Positions 26,173 through 34,200 of a stretch of DNA of 64,000 bases are shown piece after piece (within the stretch, counting starts at the first letter, position 1; every line of letters starts with the position of its first letter). Made by a program: the position numbers and the translations under genes. The DNA lies in the NCBI GenBank assembly GCA_963169045.1, contig CAUJDF010000039.1, forward strand, positions 248,001 through 312,000. The letters run 5' to 3'. The notes beneath the pieces were generated by a model. It did not search any database. It had not been told where the DNA came from and worked only from the letters and a program-made list of their open reading frames with translations. Source of the stretch: Myxococcota bacterium (lineage in GTDB: Bacteria; Myxococcota_A; Bradymonadia; UBA7976; UBA1532).

Positions 26173-27500
26173 CGCGCGCCCCCTTCCCATTCGGCGAGCG
26201 GCGCCCCGACGGCCCGCTCGAGCGCCGCGCGGCGCGTGAGCACCGCCGCGCGCGCCATCTCGACCTCGAGCTGCACGTCGCGCAGGCCGCGCTCGGCCCC
26301 GACCACCGCGACGAAAGGCGTGCCGCCGCTCACGAAGCCGATCCGCGCCGCCTCCACCTGGGCCTTCGCGGCGGGGAGGATGCGCTGCTCGAAGAGGGCG
26401 AGCGCGCCGTAGGCCTCGGTGAGCTGCGCGAGCGCGCGCTGCACCTCGGCGCGGACCTCGTGCTCCATGCGCTCCGCCTGGTGGCGGGCGCGGGCGCGGC
26501 GGGCGTCGGCCTCGTCGAGGGCGGCGTCCCGGGCGCCGAGCTGCAGCGGCACGTTGAGCGACACCCCCGCCATCCACCGGTGCGCGGGCATCTCCCACAT
26601 CGAGCTGTACTCGGCCATCAGCTCGAAGTCGGGCGCGTAGGCCCGCTCGGCCAGGGCGACGCGGGCCGTCTCGGCCTCGACGCCGGCGCGCATCGACTGG
26701 AGCTCCGGTCGCCGCTCGACGGCGATCGCCAGCAGCGCCGACGCGTCCTGGGCGGGCGCGTCGCCCACCGCCAGCGCGTCGGGCGGCGGCGGGAGCGGCG
26801 CCTCGGACGACCGGTGTAGGAGCGCATTGATCTCGGCCACTTGCGCGGCGCGCTGCGCCTCGAGCGCGAGCCGGCGGCGCGCCAGCATGCCCGCCTCGAC
26901 CTCGGCCATCAGCGGGTCCTGCGCGCCCGCGCGGCCGGCGGCGTACTGGATCTCCGCGGCGTGCTTCAGCTCCTCGAGCAGCGCGAGGTGGTCGTCGGTG
27001 ATCGCGAGCGCGCGCGCCGTCGCGTAGTGCTCCGCGAAGAGGGACGAGGCGATCAGAGCGAGGCGCAGCCGCGCGGCGGCGAGGTCCCCGCGCGCCATCT
27101 CCGCCTCGGCGAGCGCCATGTCGCCGGCGCGGTCGCGCTTGCCCGGGAACGGCAGGCGCTGGGCGACGCGCACCGTCTGGCCGAAGGGCGCGCCGCCGGG
27201 GACCGCGCTGCCCGGCGCGAGGCTGTAGGTGAGCATCGGATCGTCGAGCGCGGTCACCTGCGGGTGGCGCGCCTGCGCGGCGCGGACCGCCTCGCGCGCC
27301 GCCGCCACGTCGCCGTTGCGCGCGAGGACGGCGGCCACGAGCGCCTCGCGGTCGAGCGTCGCCGCACCCGCGAAGGGCTCGCCGGCGGGCGCCGCCGCCT
27401 CGTCGGGGGCCGCCGCCGCGGGGCGGACGCCGGCGCGCGGCGCGCACCCGGCCCAGAGGAGGGCCGCGGCCAACGCCGCGGGCCCCGAAAATCGTTGCAT
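26169..27500 (-). CDS. cusC: CusC/TolC-family outer-membrane efflux lipoprotein
   Basis: 443 residues. The signal peptide carries a lipobox (LLWAGC). Two OEP repeats are present, each with long amphipathic helices and proline-bounded turns (QRLPFPGKRDRA and the second-half SLNVPLQLGARD). Family likeness is to CusC and related metal-efflux outer-membrane factors. A CAGGAG site lies before the ATG, 92 bases after the small Cys/His-rich gene. The stop overlaps cusB by four bases. Confidence 0.92.
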   Translation of the reverse strand: MQRFSGPAALAAALLWAGCAPRAGVRPAAAAPDEAAAPAGEPFAGAATLDREALVAAVLARNGDVAAAREAVRAAQARHPQVTALDDPMLTYSLAPGSAVPGGAPFGQTVRVAQRLPFPGKRDRAGDMALAEAEMARGDLAAARLRLALIASSLFAEHYATARALAITDDHLALLEELKHAAEIQYAAGRAGAQDPLMAEVEAGMLARRRLALEAQRAAQVAEINALLHRSSEAPLPPPPDALAVGDAPAQDASALLAIAVERRPELQSMRAGVEAETARVALAERAYAPDFELMAEYSSMWEMPAHRWMAGVSLNVPLQLGARDAALDEADARRARARHQAERMEHEVRAEVQRALAQLTEAYGALALFEQRILPAAKAQVEAARIGFVSGGTPFVAVVGAERGLRDVQLEVEMARAAVLTRRAALERAVGAPLAEWEGGAR

Positions 27501-27544
27501 TTCGCGAGTCTCCTGAACCCGAAGGACACGTCACGCACCGCTCC

Positions 27545-27572
27545 GCCGGCGCGGGCGTACGTCCGCGCCGGC
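27545..27572 (-). promoter_or_regulatory. Perfect hairpin between the small Cys/His gene and cusC
   Basis: GCCGGCGCGG-loop-CCGCGCCGGC, a ten-base perfect stem with an eight-base loop (itself palindromic, GCGTACGT). With no T tract it is more likely an RNA stability or attenuation element that sets the ratio between the first gene and cusCBA than a full terminator. Confidence 0.5.
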
Positions 27573-27592
27573 CCGCAGGGGGCGCGTCAGGC

Positions 27593-27988
27593 TCAGATCA
27601 GAAAGGCGCAGACCTCGAGGTAGATGCCGCGGCCGTGCAGGGGCGGCGGTGCCCGGGCGCCCACCGGCAGCAGTGCGCGGGGGCGTGGGGCGAGCGTGGG
27701 CTCGGGGGGTGGGGGGACCGCCGCCGTCGGCGCGGGCGTCAGCGCGAAGGCGGGCGGCGCGGGCTGCGGCACGACCGGCGCGGGGCCGGCGTCGCCGACC
27801 TCGCCGTCGCAGCAGACCTCGGGCCGCTCGTCGGCGGCGGGCCCGCCGGCTTCATCGTGCTGGTGGCTGCAGCAGCAGGCGCCGATGACCAGCCCCGCCA
27901 TCAGGCACCGGTGCACGACCTGGCCCAGCGCTGCCGCCGGAAAGGCGAGGGCGAGGGTCACGAGCAGCGCGGTGATGCGGGCGATCAT
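27593..27988 (-). CDS. Small secreted Cys/His-rich protein leading the cus operon
   Basis: 131 residues. The N-terminus is a signal or membrane segment (MIARITALLVTLALAFPAAA), then VVHRCLMAG, a hydrophobic turn and GACCCSHQHDEAGG, later EVCCDGE. The centre is Pro/Ala-rich (about 70 residues) and the end is GIYLEVCAFLI. Seven Cys and clustered His next to copper-pump genes suggest periplasmic binding of Cu(I) or Ag(I). I do not recognise the family. It is the first gene of the unit reading into cusCBA, separated from cusC by 92 bases that hold a hairpin. Confidence 0.75.
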   Translation of the reverse strand: MIARITALLVTLALAFPAAALGQVVHRCLMAGLVIGACCCSHQHDEAGGPAADERPEVCCDGEVGDAGPAPVVPQPAPPAFALTPAPTAAVPPPPEPTLAPRPRALLPVGARAPPPLHGRGIYLEVCAFLI

Positions 27989-28022
27989 CGGCGACGAGCG
28001 TAGCGCGATCGACGACGCCGCG

Positions 28023-29579
28023 TCACTCCGCAGGACGGCGGGGGTGGAACGCGCGGCGGAACGTCGCGTCGAAGGGGGTCGGGCCGGGCAGGCGCTCGGC
28101 GCGATCGTTGGCGGCGAGGTGCTCGAGGAGGTGGAGGGCGGTCTCGGCGTCCTCGGGCGCGAGCGCCTCAGCCGTACGGGGGGTCCCGTCGAGCGCCGCC
28201 AGCAGGCGCCGCTGGAGCGCGAGCACGCCGGCGGCCGCCTTCTTGCCAGCCTCGACGCCGGGCTGGTGGTACGCGTTGACGTGGATCAGCGACGCGTAGA
28301 GCCCGACGGCCCGCTCGTAGAGCGCGATCAGCCCGCCGACGGTGCGCGCGCCCACGTCCGGCACCGTCAGGGTCATGCTCTCGCGGCCCTTCTCGGCGAG
28401 CGCGGCGCGCGTGCCGAGCGCGAAGCCGAGCAGATAGTCGCCGGCGGTGACGCCCGGCTCCACCTCGAGCGAGGCGCCCTCGCGGTCGCGCAGTACATGG
28501 AGGAACGTCACGAAGAAGTTGTCGACGCCGTCCCGGAGCTGCTGCACGTAGGCGTGCTGGTCGGTCGCGCCCTTGTTGCCGTAGACGGCGAGCCCCTGCT
28601 CGACCACGCGGCCGTCGAGGTCCCTCTCCTTGCCGAGCGACTCCATCACGAGCTGCTGCAGGTAGCGCGAGAAGAGCAGCAGGCGGTCCTTGTAGGGCAG
28701 GACGACCATGTCCTTGAGGCCGCGGCCGCCGCTGGCGTGGTGCCACATCAGCGCCAGCAGCGCCGCCGGGTTGCGGCGGACGTCGTGGACGCGCGTGGCC
28801 TCGTCCATGGCGCGCGCGCCGGCCAGCAGGCCCTCGGCGTCGAGCCCCTGCAGCGCCGCCGGCAGCAGCCCCACGGCCGACAGCACGCTCGTGCGGCCGC
28901 CGACCCAGTCCCACATGGGGAAGCGGGCCAGCCAGCCCTCCCGGGAAGCGAGCCGGTCGAGCTCGCTGCCCTCGCCGGTCACGGCGACGGCGTGCTTCGC
29001 GAAGTCGAGGCCGTGCGCCCGCCAGGCGGCGGCGGCCTCGAGCATGCCGTTGCGCGTCTCTTTCGTGCCGCCCGACTTGGAGATGACGACCGTCAGCGTG
29101 CGGTCGAGCCGGTCGCCGAGCCCGTGCAGCACACGGTCGAAGCCGTCGGGATCGGTGTTGTCGAAGAAGGCGACCGTCATCGCGTCGCGGTGGGTGCCGA
29201 GCGCGTCGGCGACGAGCTGCGGCCCGAGGGCGGAGCCGCCGATGCCGATCACGAGCAGGTGCCGGAAGCGGCCGGCGGCGTGGACCTCGCGCGCGAAGGC
29301 AAGGATCTGCGCGCGCGTCGACTCGATGGCCTCGCGCAGGGCCGGCTCCGGCGCGCGCTCGGGCGCCCGCAGCCAGTAGTGGCCGACGCGGCGGCCCTCG
29401 TCGGGGTTGGCGATGGCGCCCGCCTCGAGCGCGTCCATGGCGGCGAAGGCGCGCGCCATCGGCGCCTCCATGCGGGCGGGCAGGTCGTCGGCGAAGCGCA
29501 TGCGCGAGACGTCGAGGCGGAAGCCCAGCGCGGGCACTTCGCACAGCCAAACGCGGTGGCGGGCGTAGAGATCGTTCAC
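28023..29579 (-). CDS. pgi: Glucose-6-phosphate isomerase
   Basis: 518 residues from GTG at 29579, which has AAGGGGG upstream. The fold signatures are all present: [26 protein letters not shown] (first PGI signature), [10 protein letters not shown] and the C-terminal [12 protein letters not shown]. It interconverts glucose-6-phosphate and fructose-6-phosphate in glycolysis and gluconeogenesis. Length resembles the shorter bacterial PGI subfamily. A small hairpin (GGACCG-CCGAA-CGGTCC, 29616-29632) separates it from the upstream AAA gene. Confidence 0.96.
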   Translation of the reverse strand: MNDLYARHRVWLCEVPALGFRLDVSRMRFADDLPARMEAPMARAFAAMDALEAGAIANPDEGRRVGHYWLRAPERAPEPALREAIESTRAQILAFAREVHAAGRFRHLLVIGIGGSALGPQLVADALGTHRDAMTVAFFDNTDPDGFDRVLHGLGDRLDRTLTVVISKSGGTKETRNGMLEAAAAWRAHGLDFAKHAVAVTGEGSELDRLASREGWLARFPMWDWVGGRTSVLSAVGLLPAALQGLDAEGLLAGARAMDEATRVHDVRRNPAALLALMWHHASGGRGLKDMVVLPYKDRLLLFSRYLQQLVMESLGKERDLDGRVVEQGLAVYGNKGATDQHAYVQQLRDGVDNFFVTFLHVLRDREGASLEVEPGVTAGDYLLGFALGTRAALAEKGRESMTLTVPDVGARTVGGLIALYERAVGLYASLIHVNAYHQPGVEAGKKAAAGVLALQRRLLAALDGTPRTAEALAPEDAETALHLLEHLAANDRAERLPGPTPFDATFRRAFHPRRPAE

Positions 29580-29650
29580 GGCGGCACCCCCTTTCGGGCG
29601 CCAACATAACGCGTCGGACCGCCGAACGGTCCTCGCGCGGACCGCCCGCG

Positions 29651-31186
29651 CTATCGGGCGGTCGTCGCCGCCCCGGTCGAAAGCGGCAGCGCCGCGAAGC
29701 CGCCGCGCGCCGCCGCGAGGCGCGCGGCCAGGGCATCGCTCGCCGCGAGCGCCCCGCGCAGCGCGTCGGCCGTGGGCGCGAAGGCCGCCGCCCCCCCCCA
29801 GAGGTCGTCGGCCGCCGCCGCCGACCGGTCGCACGTCTCGCGGAGCTCGCCGAGCGCGCGGCCGAGCGCGTCGATCGCCGCCAGCGCGTCGGCCACCTGC
29901 GCGGGATCGTGGGGCGCCGGCCCCAGGGACGGCGGCAGCGCCTCCTCGCCGAGCAGGCGGCTCTCGGGATCGGCGAGGTACGCCGACCGGCCCGGCCAGC
30001 TCCGAAAGGGCCGCAGGGAGGCGGCCCCCGGCACGCCGCGCAGCCGCAAGGCGTCGAGCTCCGCCAGCGTGTAGCCGCGATCGCCGCGGGTGCGGTCGGT
30101 CACCGGCAGGCCGTTCGTGGCGACGGCGCCGGGCGGCGCGAGGTAGAGCGCCTCGCCGTGGCGGGTGCGCGGCCGGGCCGCGGTGGGGCGCGTCGTCGGC
30201 GTCCCGTCGCCCTGCACGTACAACGGCCGCCCCGCCTCGTCGCGGGCCTGGGCGCGCTCGGCGTGCCGGTGGGCGAGCGCCGCCTCCCAGGCGGCCACCT
30301 GCGCTTCGATCGGCCCGAGCGCCTCGGGGACTGCGCGCGCCGCCCACCAGTCGTCGAGCGCCGCCGCCTGCTCGGGGCGCGTCCACAGGCAGTGCCGCAG
30401 GAGCGCGCAGTCCCCCGGCGCCACGGCGCGGCGCCCGTTGGCGGCGGCCGCGACGCGCAGAAGCCCGGCGGCGCGGCGCCACCGTCGATCGGAGACGACG
30501 ATGCCGCGGGCGGCGCAGAACGCGCGGAGCTCCGCCAGCAGGGCGATGATCGCGTCGGGCACGTCGACGGTGTCCGCCTCGGCGCGCAGCCGCCGCCGAT
30601 CGTCGGCGCTCAGGCGGAGCGCGACCGGCACCCAGGGGGGCGCGTCGCGGGCGGCGAGCAGCCGGGGGAAGGCGGCGTCCGAGACGGGATCCACGCGCAG
30701 ACGCAAGAGAAAACGGTCGGCGAGGGCGTCGGCGTCGGGCGGCGGCTCGGTCGTGGCGGCGATCGCCGTGACGAGCGGCGCCGGGTGCCGCCGCGGCCCG
30801 TCGTCGAGGATGCGCTCGTCGAGCAGCGTCAGCAGCCCGTTGCGCACCGCGCTGCCCGCCTCGAGCACGCCGTCGAGGAAGGCGAAGCCGGCCGACGGGA
30901 GGTAGCCGTCCACGCGGCGGCCGCCCTCGGTCCCCGGCCCGAAGACCTCGTCGGCGGTCGTCGTCGGCGTGACGTGGCGCTCGAAGAACGTGGCGTCGAC
31001 GAAGGCCAGCGGCAGGCGCCGCGCGACGGCGCGCCGACCCGTTCCCGGCGGCCCGACGAGGAGCAGGTGCTCGCCGGCGAGGGCCGCGAGCAACGCCAGG
31101 CGGACGGCGACGTCGCGCTCGACGAGCCCGCCGCCCAGCGCGTCGCGCAGCGCCCGCAGGCGATCGGTGAGCGAGGGCGCGTCCAT
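29651..31186 (-). CDS. RavA/MoxR-like AAA+ protein with altered Walker motifs
   Basis: 511 residues. Domain order is as in RavA: an AAA+ core (1-260) and a long C-terminal region with an LARA-like segment and a final helical bundle ([16 protein letters not shown]). The core aligns in [31 protein letters not shown] and [10 protein letters not shown]. The Walker A Lys is replaced by Arg51, and the Walker B acidic pair is Asp105-Gly106 where the family has Asp-Glu. Both changes usually abolish ATP hydrolysis. No VWA-domain partner gene is adjacent. The C-terminus carries several degenerate GxPLY-like tetrads. It could be an inactive regulatory AAA protein. Confidence 0.8.
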   Translation of the reverse strand: MDAPSLTDRLRALRDALGGGLVERDVAVRLALLAALAGEHLLLVGPPGTGRRAVARRLPLAFVDATFFERHVTPTTTADEVFGPGTEGGRRVDGYLPSAGFAFLDGVLEAGSAVRNGLLTLLDERILDDGPRRHPAPLVTAIAATTEPPPDADALADRFLLRLRVDPVSDAAFPRLLAARDAPPWVPVALRLSADDRRRLRAEADTVDVPDAIIALLAELRAFCAARGIVVSDRRWRRAAGLLRVAAAANGRRAVAPGDCALLRHCLWTRPEQAAALDDWWAARAVPEALGPIEAQVAAWEAALAHRHAERAQARDEAGRPLYVQGDGTPTTRPTAARPRTRHGEALYLAPPGAVATNGLPVTDRTRGDRGYTLAELDALRLRGVPGAASLRPFRSWPGRSAYLADPESRLLGEEALPPSLGPAPHDPAQVADALAAIDALGRALGELRETCDRSAAAADDLWGGAAAFAPTADALRGALAASDALAARLAAARGGFAALPLSTGAATTAR

Positions 31187-31236
31187 GGGCCGCGATGATG
31201 GGGCCGCCGGCGGCGCGCCCGCAAGCGCGGAGGCCG

Positions 31237-32571
31237 CTACTCGGACCCGTCGGCGACCATGATCTCGTCGTCGTCGCGCTTCGGCGGCGGGTGGATGCGC
31301 ACGCGTTCGACCCGCGCCGCGGTCGCCGCGACCACCTCGAGCTTCGACCCGTCCTCGGACTCGACCACCGTGCCGACGCCGGGGATCCGCGCCGCCAGCT
31401 CGATCGCCAGGCCGGCGACGGTCGTGAAGCCCTCGCCCTCGGGCAGCTCGAGGTCGAGCTCGCGGTTCACGTCGCGGATGGCGAGCGCGCCGTCGACGAG
31501 GAACGTGCCGTCGGGCTCGCGGCGGATCTCGCTCTCGTCGGGCTGGTCGTACTCGCTGAGGATGTCGCCGACGAGCTCCTCGACGAGGTCCTCGGTGGTG
31601 ACGATACCGGCGAAGCTGCCGAGCTCGTCGACGACGATCGCCAGCTGCGTGCGGCGGCGCTGCATCTCGTGGAGCAGGTCGACGACCGGCATCCGCTCGG
31701 GCACGAAGTACGCGGGCCGGATGAGGTCCTCGAGCACGATCAGGTCCTTCTGGAACACCATCGCCAGCACGTCCTTGGCCGTGACGTAGCCGATGATGTT
31801 GTCGAGGGACCCGTCGAACACGGGCATGCGCGTGTGGTTCTCTTCGAGCAGGACCTGGCGGATGTCGTCCTGCGTGGCCTGCCGCGAGAGCGCCACGACC
31901 GCCCCGCGCGGCACCATGACGTGCTGGGCGTCGAGGTCGCCGAACTCGATGGCGCGCGACGCGATCTCGCCGGCGCGCGGGTCGATCGTGCCGTGGCGCG
32001 TGGCCTCGTCGAGCGTCATGTGCAGCTCTTCGGGCGACATGCGCGTTTCGGTGAACGACGTGCGGTCGCCGAAGAGCCGGAGCACGACGTTGGACGACGC
32101 CGTCAGGAACCAGACGAGCGGGCGCGCGAGCCGCGTCAGGCCCAGGAGGGGGCGGGCGACGAAGCGCGCGTACGGCTCGGCGCCGCGCAGGGCCAGCGAC
32201 TTGGGGACGAGCTCGCCGAGCACCAGGCTCAAGTACGAGACGAGGCCGACCACGACGGCGATCGCCACGCCGTGCGCGCGCGAGCCGAGCCACGGCTCGA
32301 AGACCGGCGTGAGCTTCTCGGCGACGTTGGCGCCGCCGAAGGCCGCGGCGGTGGCACCGACGACGGTGATGCCCACCTGGATGGTGGCGAGCAGGCGCTC
32401 GGGATTGTCGCGCAGCGTCTTGATCGCGCGCCCGCGCCGTCCGCCGTCGGCGGCGAGCTCGGCCACCCGCGTCTTGCGGATCGAGATCAGGGCCATTTCG
32501 GCCCCGGCGAAGATGCCGTTGGCGACGATCAGCGCGAAGATGATCAGGATTTCGGGAAGGATCGATTCCAT
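31237..32571 (-). CDS. CNNM/CorC-type membrane protein with CBS pair (HlyC/CorC family)
   Basis: 444 residues. An N-terminal DUF21 domain has four helices ([50 protein letters not shown]). Two CBS domains follow (about 210-335; [39 protein letters not shown]) and a CorC_HlyC domain with [11 protein letters not shown] ends the protein. Such proteins are linked to Mg2+ or Co2+ efflux and homeostasis. Full length for the family. Divergent from the hydrolase gene at 32641. Confidence 0.94.
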   Translation of the reverse strand: MESILPEILIIFALIVANGIFAGAEMALISIRKTRVAELAADGGRRGRAIKTLRDNPERLLATIQVGITVVGATAAAFGGANVAEKLTPVFEPWLGSRAHGVAIAVVVGLVSYLSLVLGELVPKSLALRGAEPYARFVARPLLGLTRLARPLVWFLTASSNVVLRLFGDRTSFTETRMSPEELHMTLDEATRHGTIDPRAGEIASRAIEFGDLDAQHVMVPRGAVVALSRQATQDDIRQVLLEENHTRMPVFDGSLDNIIGYVTAKDVLAMVFQKDLIVLEDLIRPAYFVPERMPVVDLLHEMQRRRTQLAIVVDELGSFAGIVTTEDLVEELVGDILSEYDQPDESEIRREPDGTFLVDGALAIRDVNRELDLELPEGEGFTTVAGLAIELAARIPGVGTVVESEDGSKLEVVAATAARVERVRIHPPPKRDDDEIMVADGSE

Positions 32572-32640
32572 GAAGCAGCGAGGCGACACGCTACGGCCAG
32601 CCCGCCGTCGGGGCAAGCGGTTCTTCGCCGGAGGTGCCTC

Positions 32641-33474
32641 GTGAAGGTGCGTCATGTCTCGCGGCCCGGCGCGCGCGTGGGCTACACCGTGGCGGGCCGC
32701 GGGGTGCCGATCGTGCTCGGTCACAGCCTGCTGCTCGACGGGCGCATGTGGGATCCGGTCCGCGAATTCCTCACGGCGCGCTGTCTCGTGATCGACGTCG
32801 ACCTGCGCGGGCACCGCCACTCGACCGCCGAGGCGCCGTTCACGCTCGAGGACGTCGCCGGCGACTGGATCGCCATCCTCGACGCGGAAGGCATCGACCG
32901 CGCCGTGCTCTGCGGGCTGTCGACCGGCGGCATGACGGCGATGCGGCTCGCGATGCGGGCCCCGGAGCGGGTGCTGGGCCTCGCGCTGCTCGACACGAGC
33001 GCCCGGCGGGAGCCGCTGCTCCCGCGTCTGCGCTTCCGGGCGATGGCCGAGGTCCTGCGGCGGGCGGGCTTCGCCGACTTCCTGCTGCCGCCGACGCTGA
33101 AGGAGCTGTTCGGCGAGACGACGCGCCGCGCGAACCCCGGGCTCGTCGCCGAGACGCAGGCGCGCATCCTCCAGCACGACCCGCGGCAGGTCTACCTCGC
33201 CTGCCGGGCCGTCTTCGACCGCGACGACGTGCTCGAGGACCTCGCCGCCGTCGCGTGCCCCACCACGGTGCTCGTCGGCCGCGAGGACACGGCCACGCGG
33301 CCCGAGGAGTCGCGGCGCATCGCCGCCGCGATCCACCACGCGTCCCTCGTCGAGGTGGCCCGCGCCGGCCACCTGACGCCCCTCGAGGCCCCCGAGGCGG
33401 TGATGGCCGCCCTGGGCGCGCTGCTCGACCGCGTGGCGCCCGCGCTTGCCGATCCCGCCGCCGGCAGGTACTAA
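32641..33474 (+). CDS. Alpha/beta hydrolase, PcaD-like
   Basis: 277 residues from GTG at 32641 with GGAGG a few bases upstream. The fold markers are VLGHSLLLDGRMWDPV for the oxyanion strand, nucleophile Ser94 in LCGLSTGGM, an acidic residue in VGREDTATRP and the His in ARAGHLTPLE. It is closest in style to 3-oxoadipate enol-lactonase and related esterases, but no aromatic catabolic genes are nearby, so the substrate is open. Twenty-seven bases separate it from the ABC ATPase gene. Confidence 0.9.
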   Translation: MKVRHVSRPGARVGYTVAGRGVPIVLGHSLLLDGRMWDPVREFLTARCLVIDVDLRGHRHSTAEAPFTLEDVAGDWIAILDAEGIDRAVLCGLSTGGMTAMRLAMRAPERVLGLALLDTSARREPLLPRLRFRAMAEVLRRAGFADFLLPPTLKELFGETTRRANPGLVAETQARILQHDPRQVYLACRAVFDRDDVLEDLAAVACPTTVLVGREDTATRPEESRRIAAAIHHASLVEVARAGHLTPLEAPEAVMAALGALLDRVAPALADPAAGRY

Positions 33475-33501
33475 GCTCCGCATTCCCCTGGGAGGGTGCG
33501 G

Positions 33502-34200
33502 ATGATCCGGCTCGAAGGCGTCACCAAGACCTACGGCGAGGGGCCGAACCGCGTCGAGGCGCTGCGCGGGGTCGACCTGCACATCGCGCCCGCCGAGTTC
33601 GTGAGCATCATGGGCCCCTCGGGGTCCGGCAAGTCGACGCTGCTCAACCTCGTCAGCGCCCTCGACCGCCCCACCGGGGGCAAGATCACCATCGAAGGCC
33701 AGGACATCAGCACGCTGACCGACGACGCGCTGACGCTCTTCCGGCGGCGGCGCATCGGCCTGATCTTCCAGTTCTTCAACCTGCTGCCGACCCTCGACGC
33801 GCTGCACAACGTGCTGCTGCCGGTGATGCTCGAGCGCGAGGCGCGCGGCGAGGACGTCGAGCGCGCGCGCGGCCTGCTCGAGCAGGTGGGCCTCGGCAAG
33901 CGCACGCACCACCGCATCCACCAGCTCTCCGGCGGCGAGATGCAGCGCGTCGCCCTCGCGCGCGCGCTCGTCCTCGGGCCGAAGCTGCTGCTGGCCGACG
34001 AGCCGACCGGCAACCTCGACTCGCACACCGGCGAGGCCATGCTCGCGCTGCTCAAGGGCGTGCGCGACCAGCACGGCACGACGATCGTGATGGTGACCCA
34101 CGACCGCAACGCGGCGCTCGTCGCCGACCGGCAGGTGCGCGTGAAGGACGGCACCATCGTCGAGGACGGCGCCGCCGCGCGGCTGGCGGCCGGCGCATGA
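33502..34200 (+). CDS. ABC transporter ATPase, LolD/MacB type
   Basis: 232 residues from ATG at 33502 with GGGAGGG just upstream. Walker A GPSGSGKST, Q-loop FQFFNLLP, signature LSGGEMQR and Walker B LLLADEPTGNLDS are intact. The IFQFFNLLPTL and NLDS features are those of the MacB/LolD/FtsE group, which powers mechanotransmission rather than passage through the membrane. Coupled by ATGA to the FtsX-type permease. Confidence 0.95.
   Translation: MIRLEGVTKTYGEGPNRVEALRGVDLHIAPAEFVSIMGPSGSGKSTLLNLVSALDRPTGGKITIEGQDISTLTDDALTLFRRRRIGLIFQFFNLLPTLDALHNVLLPVMLEREARGEDVERARGLLEQVGLGKRTHHRIHQLSGGEMQRVALARALVLGPKLLLADEPTGNLDSHTGEAMLALLKGVRDQHGTTIVMVTHDRNAALVADRQVRVKDGTIVEDGAAARLAAGA

Noticed and set aside
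17256-28022. Second copy of the tRNA-fMet 3' end as a right attachment site
   Set aside because: I looked for GGTTCGAATCCC-type sequence downstream and saw none, so no attachment site is annotated.
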